Shown: one piece after another, positions 6,622-13,656 of the stretch
How positions within the stretch are numbered: position 1 is the first letter of the stretch
Layout of the letters: the number at the start of each line of letters is the position of its first letter
DNA from: Thermoflavimicrobium dichotomicum
GTDB lineage: Bacteria > Bacillota > Bacilli > Thermoactinomycetales > Thermoactinomycetaceae
Length of the DNA stretch: 42,109 bases
Assembly (NCBI RefSeq): GCF_900114055.1
Contig: NZ_FORR01000025.1
Location: 1 to 42,109, forward strand
Direction: 5' to 3'
The notes under the pieces: model-generated
Database searches by the model: none
What the model saw: the letters and a program-made list of their open reading frames with translations, nothing else
What the model was told of the DNA's origin: nothing
Program-made: the position numbers and the translations under genes

Positions 6622-7955
6622 GATTGTATTTCCTCCTCTTTCATTTTTGACAGTATTTCATCTAATTTGATTCTCTTTTCCATATACATGACAAATTTTT
6701 TCTGTTCATTTTTGTAGCAACATTTTGCGAGTAAATGAACTATTTCCCTTTGAGTTTCTATTAACTCTTCATGTTGTTCGGCAATTAAAAGTGAATCTTC
6801 TAGGTATTCGATTGCTTTAAATTTATTATTTGTTTGCATTTCGAGTTTTCCCAAAGTCATGAGCGTTTTCATTATGTCCAGATTATTTTTGGATCCTTTC
6901 CCCAGCTCTATTGCTTTGTTTAATGCTTCTCTAGACAAAGAGTACTTTTTCAGCTGCATGTACAACTTGCCCAGTTGGGTGTAAGTGTTTATAAGCAGGC
7001 TTTTCGGTTGTACATTTCCTTCCATTTGCAAAGCAGTCAAAAAACAGCGCTCTGCGAAATTTAGTTTTTCCATCTCAAAATAGATATTGCCCAGAATCGA
7101 CCACAGATCGAACGCCCGGCTGTGTTCTTTATTTAACTGTGCAATCTTGATTCCTGCTTTTGCGTAATTTTCGGCCTTTTTATATTCCTTAAACTTTAAG
7201 TAAATTTTGCTTTTAAGCTCGTAGATATGTAGCCTTGTTTTTAAGGTTTCAATTTCTCCTTTATTCCGCCATAAATATTGTAGTAAAGATAACGCCTCAT
7301 CATTTTTCTCGAGCTTTTCAAGATAAATCGCTTTGTTAGCGATTAGCATAAACTTTAATTCTTTGCTTTCATCATCGCTGTCACCAATAGCATCTAACCC
7401 TTGCTCATTATACTCAAGAGCAGATTTCAGATCGTCTTGATAGTAATGGATCATCCCCAGGTAACAGTATGACATGGCTCTAAGCAAATGCAAATGTTGA
7501 TCTTCTTCGCTTTCCTCTATTGCTTGAAGTAAGTGCTTTACTGCTTTGGGGTAATTTTTCTTTAAAAAGTAGCATTTTCCCTTATAATATGATATTTCTG
7601 CGAGCGCTTTTTTGGAGTAATCGCTTAAATCTAATCTTCTGATTTCTCTTAACGTCTGGTTTGGTCCGGCGTGGTCAATCGAACTGTTGATTGAAAAGAG
7701 CTCAAGTTTTATTTCCTCCTGCCTCACCTCCACCTCAGATTTGAGGTTTTTTATGTCTTCGATGGTTAAACCAAGTTTGGAAAGATAGCGCTCGATTTTT
7801 TTTGGCGAAACACTCGGATCGCCTCTTTCAATCCGGCTAATAGCACTTCGAGATAACCCTTTATCTACTAACTCATTACTTCTGTATCCTCGCTTCTTTC
7901 TATACTTTCTCAATATGTCCCCAAACTTGGTGATGTTTTTTTTAAGCTCCAACAT
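6591..7955 (-). CDS. HTH-TPR quorum-sensing regulator of the RRNPP type
   Basis: A 454-residue cytoplasmic regulator. Residues 10-60 are an Xre-type HTH (RSNELVDKGLSRSAISRIERG). The remainder, from about 75 to 440, is a series of TPR-like helical pairs (for instance AISYCYLGMIHYYQDDLKSALEYNEQGLD). HTH plus C-terminal TPR is the plan of PlcR, NprR and AimR, whose TPR part binds the imported peptide; the length is closest to NprR. The next gene, overlapping its 3' end, encodes the matching peptide precursor. Inverted GCAAA/TTTGC sites lie in its upstream region. Its place among the lysogeny genes suggests control of lysis-lysogeny, but it may instead regulate host behaviour such as sporulation. 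Confidence 0.88.
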   Translation of the reverse strand: MLELKKNITKFGDILRKYRKKRGYRSNELVDKGLSRSAISRIERGDPSVSPKKIERYLSKLGLTIEDIKNLKSEVEVRQEEIKLELFSINSSIDHAGPNQTLREIRRLDLSDYSKKALAEISYYKGKCYFLKKNYPKAVKHLLQAIEESEEDQHLHLLRAMSYCYLGMIHYYQDDLKSALEYNEQGLDAIGDSDDESKELKFMLIANKAIYLEKLEKNDEALSLLQYLWRNKGEIETLKTRLHIYELKSKIYLKFKEYKKAENYAKAGIKIAQLNKEHSRAFDLWSILGNIYFEMEKLNFAERCFLTALQMEGNVQPKSLLINTYTQLGKLYMQLKKYSLSREALNKAIELGKGSKNNLDIMKTLMTLGKLEMQTNNKFKAIEYLEDSLLIAEQHEELIETQREIVHLLAKCCYKNEQKKFVMYMEKRIKLDEILSKMKEEEIQSCLKNAYRLS

Positions 7956-8005
7956 CTTTGCGCCATCCCCTTTATGAAAAAAAATATCTTAAATTCGCTA
8001 GTGGT

Positions 8006-8134
8006 GCAAATTGTGAACTTTGCGTAATTCTCATAAAATCATGGGAATTTTACCAAAAGAGGATTATGTAAGTATATTTTTTGTGCATATTCCCACAGAA
8101 TCCGTGAGAATTTCGCCAAAAACGCAAAATTTGC
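8006..8134. promoter_or_regulatory. Candidate operators upstream of the TPR regulator
   Basis: The 336-bp gap between the divergent genes at 7955 and 8292 has no gene. It holds GCAAA-N8-TTTGC (8006-8023), GCAAA-N1-TTTGC (8124-8134), and a direct repeat GRGAATTTYRCCAAAA at about 8043 and 8106. Such paired symmetric and direct repeats suit a dimeric HTH regulator, most likely the adjacent HTH-TPR protein. Promoter boxes for either gene are not clear. Confidence 0.45.
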
Positions 8135-8291
8135 CAATCTATGAAAAAAAGTTTATCTTATAGTTAGTTATTACACACATAAAGAATATTCTGTTTTACC
8201 AATTGTTTACATAAAGAGAGTAAAATTTGATTAGGAATATTTGTTTGTGTCCGGGTTGATTGTGATAAAATAACATCGAAGAGGTGAGAAG

Positions 8292-8612
8292 ATGAATTTA
8301 TCAAAGTCTATAAAAAAGGCTAATTTTGATAAGAGAGGATCAATGATTCAGAGGATAAATGATTCTCACCTGGATAAAAGAGAAAAACCATCCGATGTTA
8401 TGGATGGTGTTTTAGAGTCGGAAAGTGAAGGTTGTGAAAAGAATAACAAAATAGATTATCTTAGGGAATTGATGTTTGACATTGAAAACCTTCTTGGTTT
8501 GGAAGCAACATTGAATTGGTCAGTACTTAGCAATGAACTATCAAAAACAGAATATACTACTTCTTATGAACTACATATAGTACAAGAAAAAGTAAGAGAT
8601 AGATTGTATTAA
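8292..8612 (+). CDS. Hypothetical 106-residue protein, divergent from the TPR regulator
   Basis: It has an AGAGGTGAG site before the ATG. The first half is charged and probably flexible. The second half (from IDYLRELMFDIENLLG) looks like a pair of helices. That part faintly recalls the short helical hairpins of Spo0E-like phosphatases, with VLSNELSK where Spo0E proteins have SQELD, but the key Asp is missing, so this is only a suggestion. It is divergent from the quorum-sensing regulator and convergent with the CI-like repressor gene, which ends 11 bases away, so the TPR protein may control it. Confidence 0.6.
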   Translation: MNLSKSIKKANFDKRGSMIQRINDSHLDKREKPSDVMDGVLESESEGCEKNNKIDYLRELMFDIENLLGLEATLNWSVLSNELSKTEYTTSYELHIVQEKVRDRLY

Positions 8613-8622
8613 CTAACTTGCA

Positions 8623-9003
8623 TTAATTATTATTTGCCTTTTCTCCCTTTAGGATACGTTGTTTGATTAACTCTAAATAATCTATGAGAAATTCTGCTTG
8701 CTCTTCTGTGATCGGAACCCCATCTATATGGGGTTTTTCTTTGTCTGGATTTTGAAGTATTTCTTTTAGGTTAATACCAGTTTTACCTGATTTATTTTCT
8801 TTTGGTGTTGGATCGTCTGTACGTCCGAGCAAGTAGTCTGTGGTTACATTGTATAGATCTGCTAATTTTTGTAGCATCTCGGCATCTGGTTCACTTCTTC
8901 CATTCTCATAATGAGAATATCTAGCTCTAGATATACCTAGTTTATGAGCAATTTCATCTTGAGTTCTTTTTCCTCGAAGCATCTTTAATCTTTGACCTAG
9001 CAT
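8623..9003 (-). CDS. CI-like phage repressor (Xre HTH)
   Basis: A 126-residue protein with an N-terminal Xre HTH (RTQDEIAHKLGISRARYSHYENG, about residues 12-40) ending in the usual NVTTDYLLGR, then a short linker and a helical C-terminal tail for oligomerisation. There is no Ser/Lys autoprotease domain, so induction would not work by RecA-triggered self-cleavage as in lambda CI; the ORF6N antirepressor or another route is more likely. The ATG at 9003 has AAGGTG upstream; a GTG 8 codons earlier is less likely. It diverges from a Cro-like gene across four GATA-N7-TATC operators. Confidence 0.88.
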   Translation of the reverse strand: MLGQRLKMLRGKRTQDEIAHKLGISRARYSHYENGRSEPDAEMLQKLADLYNVTTDYLLGRTDDPTPKENKSGKTGINLKEILQNPDKEKPHIDGVPITEEQAEFLIDYLELIKQRILKGEKANNN

Positions 9004-9062
9004 ATTTAACTCACACCTTATTTGCACTTATTTGTTCTCGTTTGTACTTATTAGTAATTATA

Positions 9063-9167
9063 GATACAAAATTTATCAGTTAAAATACGTGATAAAAAAT
9101 GTATCAAAAAACTATTGACGATAAATTTTTTATCGCTTATTATTTAATTAGTGATACAAAATGTATC
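9063..9167. promoter_or_regulatory. Divergent CI/Cro control region with four operators
   Basis: Four 15-bp sites fit GATA-N7-TATC: 9063-9077, 9091-9105, 9120-9134 and 9153-9167, spaced 28-33 bp. A strong rightward promoter (TTGACG at 9115-9120, 17-bp spacer, TATTAT at 9138-9143) has the third site inside its spacer, so repressor binding there would block polymerase. This is the usual genetic-switch layout between divergent repressor genes. Confidence 0.85.
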
Positions 9168-9181
9168 GAGGAGGTGGTCAA

Positions 9182-9436
9182 GTGATTAGGAAGCGATTAG
9201 TACGAGAGAGAGTTAAAAAAGGTCTTACTCAAAAGCAAGTTGCTGAAATTCTTGGCATATCAGAAGTTTTCGTGAGAAAGATTGAAAAAGGAACTGCTAA
9301 TCCTGGCCGGAAAACCATGCTTAAGTTTGAACTGTTATATGGTATAAGTGATCGTGAACTATTCCCAGATCTTTTTTATGTAGATGATGATACAATTTGT
9401 ATCAAAACTAAATTCGCTTTGGAGGTAAGTAGATGA
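9182..9436 (+). CDS. Cro-like HTH regulator
   Basis: An 84-residue Xre-family protein almost entirely made of one HTH domain (TQKQVAEILGISEVFVRKIEKG), with a short tail. The GTG start at 9182 sits behind GGAGGTGG; the ATG at 9161 lies in the last operator and is not used in this reading. It is the first gene of the rightward early transcript, and its stop overlaps the antirepressor start (ATGA). A fifth operator lies within its 3' part. By position it is the Cro-type counterpart of the leftward CI-like repressor. Confidence 0.85.
   Translation: MIRKRLVRERVKKGLTQKQVAEILGISEVFVRKIEKGTANPGRKTMLKFELLYGISDRELFPDLFYVDDDTICIKTKFALEVSR
9389..9403. promoter_or_regulatory. Fifth GATA-N7-TATC operator inside the Cro-like gene
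   Basis: GATACAATTTGTATC is a symmetric 15-bp site matching the four upstream operators. It lies about 30 bases before the antirepressor start, so the repressor could also act as a roadblock to elongation there. Confidence 0.6.
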
Positions 9437-10206
9437 CCCGAATTGTTCATCTGAACGTGTCAGACCGACAGCATGAGCTGATTGTTAAAGAGTTTCGTGG
9501 AAAAAGAGTAGTCACATTTAAGGATATTGATGCTCTGCACCAACGCCCAGAAGGAACTGCTAGGAAGCGTTTCAATGATAATAAAAAACGCTTTATTGAA
9601 GGCGAAGATTACTTCGTCCGAAATTCGGACGAAGCAAAAACTGAGTTTGGGATTGTAGCACCGAATGGTTTAGTTCTTCTTACTGAGTCAGGTTACTTGA
9701 TGCTAGTCAAGTCTTTTACGGATGACCTAGCCTGGGAAGTGCAGCGGCAACTAGTGAATGTTTATTTCAGAGCTAAAGATCTAGCAGCTGATCTCCAAGC
9801 TAAACAGCTGGAGCTGGAGCAAGAAAAACTGAAATTGGCCAAGTCGGAGTTTCTTCTAAGAATCAGTGAGAAGTTTCCGAATCTATCGACCGAGTCGCAC
9901 CAATTGCTTGCAGCCCAGGCGGCGAAAGAGCTCACTGGTCAGGATCTGCTTCCTTTACCAAAGGTTGAAAAAACTTATACAGCTGGTGAAATTGGTGCGA
10001 TGTTCGGAAAGTCCGCAAATTATGTAGGTCGGTTAGCTAACAAGTACAATCTGAAAACGCCAGAATATGGCTACTATGTATTGGATAAAGCGAAGCACAA
10101 CGCAAAACAAGTAGAGTCCTTCCGATACAACGAGAAGGGTCTTAAGCGATTGTCTGAACTCATGCAGGAAGAAACCGAGAAAAGAGGTCGATCTAATGAT
10201 GAGTAA
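9433..10206 (+). CDS. Phage antirepressor with ORF6N domain
   Basis: A 257-residue protein. The N-terminal ORF6N domain (about 10-110) carries KRVVTFKDIDALHQRPEGTA and FIEGEDYFV. A coiled stretch follows, then a C-terminal winged-helix-like part (TYTAGEIGAMFGKSANYVGRLANKY) typical of phage antirepressors. Such proteins counter the CI-type repressor or act as early regulators. It overlaps the Cro-like gene by 4 bases and the next small gene by 11, so all are translated from one early transcript. Confidence 0.87.
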   Translation: MTRIVHLNVSDRQHELIVKEFRGKRVVTFKDIDALHQRPEGTARKRFNDNKKRFIEGEDYFVRNSDEAKTEFGIVAPNGLVLLTESGYLMLVKSFTDDLAWEVQRQLVNVYFRAKDLAADLQAKQLELEQEKLKLAKSEFLLRISEKFPNLSTESHQLLAAQAAKELTGQDLLPLPKVEKTYTAGEIGAMFGKSANYVGRLANKYNLKTPEYGYYVLDKAKHNAKQVESFRYNEKGLKRLSELMQEETEKRGRSNDE

Positions 10207-10402
10207 AACAGTGAATGTTTCTCTTTCAAAGAAAGAACTCGAAGATTTGGTTGCAGTCCTAGAGTTCAGTATAGACGACTTACTTTACGAACGTGGCAAG
10301 CACCCACAAATGTGGACGAACTGGGATGAACAATTTTTAAGTAGCGTCAACGATCTATATCAGCGATTTAAAGAGTTCTTAAAAGATGAGCAATTTAAAT
10401 GA
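10196..10402 (+). CDS. Small hypothetical early protein
   Basis: A 68-residue soluble, mostly helical protein starting inside the antirepressor 3' end (ATGATG with GAGGTC upstream). It has no cysteines or membrane segment. The family is not recognised; phages of Bacillota often carry such small genes here. Confidence 0.7.
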   Translation: MMSKTVNVSLSKKELEDLVAVLEFSIDDLLYERGKHPQMWTNWDEQFLSSVNDLYQRFKEFLKDEQFK

Positions 10403-10494
10403 TAACAATTCTTATCTACCAAAGAAGTACCGATTTGTAAAGAGCCAATATTTCTAATTAATCAAAGTTTCACAATTAGGGAGGAGCAACCAGG

Positions 10495-10647
10495 ATGACA
10501 CCTAAGACATACAAGCTCGGCAACACTACGGTGAAGATCATTCCACCTGAAATCTCGGAAGAAGAGCGTCAAAAACGATTGAAAGCGATTGAAGACACGA
10601 TTCGGACTTTGTTGATTAACAAATACCTTAAAAAGGATGTGATCTAA
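10495..10647 (+). CDS. 50-residue paralogue of the integrase-side small protein
   Basis: GGAGGAG precedes the ATG. The product (MTPKTYKLGNTTVKIIPPEI...) matches the 2898-3098 product in the YxxGxxxVxIxxPxIS[ED]EER[EQ]KRL core. The C-terminal half is a probable amphipathic helix. Two divergent copies in one phage suggest either an old duplication or two acquisitions. The function is unknown. Confidence 0.75.
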   Translation: MTPKTYKLGNTTVKIIPPEISEEERQKRLKAIEDTIRTLLINKYLKKDVI

Positions 10648-10712
10648 GTGAATTACAACCCATTCTTGATCTCCGATGGAACAAAAATATCCACTTGAAA
10701 GGGGGTGATAGC

Positions 10713-10877
10713 GTGAAAGGTATCCGAATAGTTGGCTTTGTGGATCGTGGGACCCTAAAATTTCGGGTCTACCGAGACGGACAGTTGATCGGATTCATGA
10801 CGCTGATGGGGCTACTGGAATGGTTTGAACAAATAGAAGAAGCCCACCAGCTGGCAACTGGTGAGCAACAAGCTTAA
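10713..10877 (+). CDS. Small hypothetical early protein
   Basis: A 54-residue product with a GTG start 7 bases after AAGGGGGTG. It appears beta-rich at the front (GIRIVGFVDRGTLKFRVYRDG) and helical at the end. It precedes the 10924 gene, whose ribosome binding site lies just after its stop. No family is recognised. Confidence 0.65.
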   Translation: MKGIRIVGFVDRGTLKFRVYRDGQLIGFMTLMGLLEWFEQIEEAHQLATGEQQA

Positions 10878-10923
10878 AAAACTTATCGGATTCATTCTAC
10901 CAAACATTAAGGAGGAAATCAAA

Positions 10924-11274
10924 GTGGAACAATCCAGCCTGGTGCAAGAAATGCCGGTGGAGCAAATAGAGCAAGGCTTGCAAGTGTTGCGGGCTCTCTT
11001 GAAAGGCAAAGCAGTCGAAGAGGTTCAGGCAACGGAGTCGGAGCAAGTGAAAGGGGACAAGCAGGGGGCTACTCAGTCCCCGTCCCTGGATCCTGTCAAG
11101 TTTGGGGTAGTTGACCAGGATCATCTTGGATCCCAATTTTTCGGGGGCGAGATTGGAATCTCACCAATCAAGCCAGTCAAGTGGCACTATGACGATCAGT
11201 ACCGTTTTGATCGTGATCATTCAATGTCCAGGGTACAGAGAACTTCATATTTCATCTACGGGGTGAGCGTATAA
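10924..11274 (+). CDS. Hypothetical early protein upstream of Gam-like gene
   Basis: A 116-residue acidic protein from a GTG start with an excellent AAGGAGGAAATCAAA site. Residues 1-45 are predicted helix, the middle is Gln/Ser-rich and probably disordered, and the end contains KPVKWHYDDQYRF. The KWHYDD wording recalls AKWHYDEK in the next gene (Gam-like), perhaps a shared interaction motif or chance. Its TAA overlaps the next ATG by one base. Confidence 0.65.
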   Translation: MEQSSLVQEMPVEQIEQGLQVLRALLKGKAVEEVQATESEQVKGDKQGATQSPSLDPVKFGVVDQDHLGSQFFGGEIGISPIKPVKWHYDDQYRFDRDHSMSRVQRTSYFIYGVSV

Positions 11275-11819
11275 TGGCTAAACAAATCAGCTTGGAAGAA
11301 TTCCTGGAGCAGCAAGAGCAAGTCAATGAGCGTTTTGTGGTTGATAGTGATGAAAAAGCCAATTGGGTTCTCCGGAAGCTGAAACACTTGCAAAAGAAGA
11401 AGCAGGAAAACATTGCTCTAGCGGAAGCGGAGATTGCGAAAATAAATGCCTGGTTGGAGCATGTCAACGGCGATTTAGACAGTCAGATCCAATTTTTTGA
11501 GGATCATTTAGCGGAATATGCGGAACGGCTACGTCAGAAAGATTCAAAGTTCAAGAGTATGAAGCTTCCAAACGGTCGCTTCGGATTCCGCAAGCAACCA
11601 GCAAAATGGCACTATGACGAGAAGGTACTACTGAATCAGCTGAAAGAGAACGGGCGAAATGATCTGATACGAATCAAAGAAGAAATCGACAAGCAAGCAA
11701 TCAAAAAGCAGTTCAAGGTGATTGATGGTCGCGTGATCGATCCGGAGACAGGCGAAGTGATCAATGGTGTCACAGTTGAAGAGCAAGGTGAAAAGCTCAA
11801 GATCGAGGTGAGCGAGTAA
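11274..11819 (+). CDS. Gam-like host-nuclease inhibitor family protein
   Basis: A 181-residue protein with a long heptad coiled coil (WVLRKLKHLQKKKQENIALAEAE onward, about 30-90), then LPNGRFGFRKQ and a C-terminal domain. This matches the Gam family named for phage Mu Gam, which binds double-strand DNA ends and shields them from host exonucleases. It is coupled to the ERF annealase gene downstream (TAATG overlap), the usual pairing in phage recombination modules. Whether this Bacillota branch still inhibits nucleases is unproven. Confidence 0.85.
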   Translation: MAKQISLEEFLEQQEQVNERFVVDSDEKANWVLRKLKHLQKKKQENIALAEAEIAKINAWLEHVNGDLDSQIQFFEDHLAEYAERLRQKDSKFKSMKLPNGRFGFRKQPAKWHYDEKVLLNQLKENGRNDLIRIKEEIDKQAIKKQFKVIDGRVIDPETGEVINGVTVEEQGEKLKIEVSE

Positions 11820-12667
11820 TGAAAAGAAGCGAAAGTATCGCCAACTTAGCAGCGGCATTGTGTAAGTTTCAGGCCAATCTACCACCAATAAAAAAGAACA
11901 AGAAAGTCGAGGTTCAAACGGAGAAAGGAACATCATATAGTTACAGCTATGCTGATCTGGCCGAAATCGTTGAAACGATTAAGCCTATTTTAAAAGAATG
12001 CGGCCTGTGCTTTCGCCAGGAACCAGTCCAAGATTCAAATGGGAATATCATAGGGGTTTATACTGAGCTTTACCATGAGTCAGGAGAGTTTATTTTCAGT
12101 GAACCAGTGACCTTTGGGGCAGTTTCAACTAAACCACAAGGAGTTGGATCAATACTCACATATGCCCGACGTTATTCTCTTTGCCTGGCGTTGGGGATAG
12201 CAGCCGAAGAAGATGATGATGCAAACATAGCCCAAGATAATGAATTTACCAACAAGAAACAACCACAACAACAACCGCCAAGTAATCAACAGCAAACACA
12301 ACAGCCCCAACAACGCAACCAACCACCACAGCAGAAACAACAGCAGGCACAGGCACAACAAACTCAGTATCGATCCGCACCACAACCGCAACAACAAACA
12401 CCATATAAACCACTGAAAGGCATGGCAACAAAACCGCAAATAGGGAAAATCAAACAACTCACGGAAAAATGGCCTGATGAAGAATACCGCTTAATATTGA
12501 CTTTCTTCACTGGAAAACAGAGTTCAACTGAACTAACCAAGCAGGAAGCCAGCGATTTTATTACCTTGTTACAACAGAAGCCAAAAGAAAAGCTGTTAGA
12601 AGAAATAAATAACACCCAGAATCTTTCATTCCCATGGGATGAAGAGGGGTATCCGGAGGTTGTCTAA
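11819..12667 (+). CDS. erf: ERF-family single-strand annealing protein
   Basis: A 282-residue recombinase. Residues 1-140 are the ERF domain (SYSYADLAEIVETIKPILKE, GVGSILTYARRYSLCLALGI, AEEDDDAN). Then comes a Gln/Pro-rich linker of roughly 55 residues (about 145-200) and a C-terminal helical domain. ERF proteins anneal complementary single strands during phage recombination and concatemer formation. The low-complexity linker is made of repeated CAA/CAG codons. It is coupled to the Gam-like gene by an ATGA-type overlap. Confidence 0.92.
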   Translation: MKRSESIANLAAALCKFQANLPPIKKNKKVEVQTEKGTSYSYSYADLAEIVETIKPILKECGLCFRQEPVQDSNGNIIGVYTELYHESGEFIFSEPVTFGAVSTKPQGVGSILTYARRYSLCLALGIAAEEDDDANIAQDNEFTNKKQPQQQPPSNQQQTQQPQQRNQPPQQKQQQAQAQQTQYRSAPQPQQQTPYKPLKGMATKPQIGKIKQLTEKWPDEEYRLILTFFTGKQSSTELTKQEASDFITLLQQKPKEKLLEEINNTQNLSFPWDEEGYPEVV

Positions 12668-12669
12668 AA

Positions 12670-12864
12670 ATGGCAGTCAATCCTAAGTATCTTTCCCGGT
12701 ACCAGCCAACCGCGGATGAACGATTGTATCAGCCGGAGCACTACCTAATGCAAATAAAACAAGTCCTCAACAGTGATTATCCTGCTGAGGACTTGAAGCA
12801 AGCAGTTCTTCAATTGGTAGAGATGGTTGAGTTTGAGATTAATGAACTGAAAGATCATTGCTAA
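12670..12864 (+). CDS. Small hypothetical early protein
   Basis: A 64-residue helical protein (start MAVNPKYLSRYQPTADERLY) with GGAGG 7-8 bases upstream, beginning 2 bases after the ERF stop. It is probably co-translated with ERF. No family is recognised. Confidence 0.65.
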   Translation: MAVNPKYLSRYQPTADERLYQPEHYLMQIKQVLNSDYPAEDLKQAVLQLVEMVEFEINELKDHC

Positions 12865-12872
12865 ATCAATTC

Positions 12873-12912
12873 GTTGCTGGGCGTTCCTGGCCAAAGGTTT
12901 CCGCCCAGCAAC
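12873..12912 (+). other. 11-bp perfect hairpin between early genes
   Basis: GTTGCTGGGCG and CGCCCAGCAAC pair perfectly around an 18-base loop. No T run follows (AATCCCC), so it is not a standard terminator. It may stabilise or process the mRNA, or act as a pause site. Confidence 0.55.
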
Positions 12913-12936
12913 AATCCCCAAAAGGAGATGAGAAAA

Positions 12937-13191
12937 TTGTATAACAATGAGCAAGAAAAAGCAATGTTGGAATTATTGCGCACACAACTGAAGGCAACGT
13001 GGTATTCTGTATACCTTTTGATTGGTCGTCAACCCGCCAGGAACGATCAATGGAAGTTTGACGGGAAAAATGTCTGGCTCAACGGGCAATTGATAGACAA
13101 TCCGGATATTGTTGAACTCTTTAAGAATATCTCTCAACTCAAGAAAGAGATCAATTATTTGGAGGGAGGTGACGACAATGGCGCGGTATAA
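12937..13191 (+). CDS. Small hypothetical early protein
   Basis: An 84-residue product from a TTG start with AAAAGGAG about 9 bases upstream; the ATG at 12928 lies too close to that site. The protein is mostly helical with a DGKNVWLNGQLI turn. Its end overlaps the next gene by 14 bases. No family is recognised. Confidence 0.6.
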   Translation: MYNNEQEKAMLELLRTQLKATWYSVYLLIGRQPARNDQWKFDGKNVWLNGQLIDNPDIVELFKNISQLKKEINYLEGGDDNGAV

Positions 13192-13396
13192 AGCGCGTCT
13201 GATTCTGTCACCTACCTTCGTAGATAAGAAAAAAGCCCTACGGTTAAACAAAGGGGATCAGGTAGAAATCAAGGGGCGTATTTACAACGTGGTGGATACC
13301 TTTGTGTGGGGCACAGTTCGGGTATACATGTTGGATGGCTTTGGTTTAGTTTACGAGGGCGAGCTGATCGCCTCGCCGATCGAGGGGGGACAGTAA
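13178..13396 (+). CDS. Small hypothetical beta-rich protein
   Basis: A 72-residue product (MARYKARLILSP...) with GGAGGTGACGACA before the ATG. Repeated short strands (GDQVEIKGRIYNVVDTFVWG) suggest a small beta barrel. It is nested between overlapping neighbours in the early operon. The function is unknown. Confidence 0.65.
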   Translation: MARYKARLILSPTFVDKKKALRLNKGDQVEIKGRIYNVVDTFVWGTVRVYMLDGFGLVYEGELIASPIEGGQ

Positions 13397-13614
13397 TGGG
13401 AGTTTACTTCGACTTAAAATTTGCTCCAAATTACTGTCCCAAATGCGGAAATAAAATTAGCTATCTTCGAAATCCCTATATGCTTCAAGACTATATGAAT
13501 CAGGAGCCCCTGTCTTGCCTGGAATGTACCTTGGGATTCATTCAAGTGAAGCGCGAGCAGGTGGATCAAAAGGTCATGAAAGTGTTTGTAGCTTTTCATC
13601 CGAAAGAGAAATAG
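13396..13614 (+). CDS. Small zinc-ribbon protein
   Basis: A 72-residue product starting in a TAATG overlap with the previous gene. CPKCG near residue 15 and CLEC near residue 43 give a four-cysteine zinc ribbon. It is probably a small nucleic-acid or protein binder. The family is not recognised. Confidence 0.7.
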   Translation: MGVYFDLKFAPNYCPKCGNKISYLRNPYMLQDYMNQEPLSCLECTLGFIQVKREQVDQKVMKVFVAFHPKEK

Positions 13615-13617
13615 AAT

Positions 13618-13636
13618 GGGCGGCCGCGCGTCGCCC
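13618..13636 (+). other. Short GC hairpin upstream of the replication gene
   Basis: GGGCG and CGCCC enclose GCCGCGCGT, directly before the ribosome binding site of the replisome organiser. No proper T run follows. Confidence 0.3.
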
Positions 13637-13656
13637 TTCTAAGGGGAGTGGAATGA

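Noticed and set aside
8292-8612. Firm assignment as a Spo0E-family phosphatase
   Set aside because: Similarity is limited to a short helix, and the Asp of the SQELD signature is absent.
9161-9181. ATG at 9161 as start of the Cro-like protein
   Set aside because: It lies inside the fourth operator and has no ribosome binding site, while the GTG at 9182 has GGAGGTGG at good spacing.
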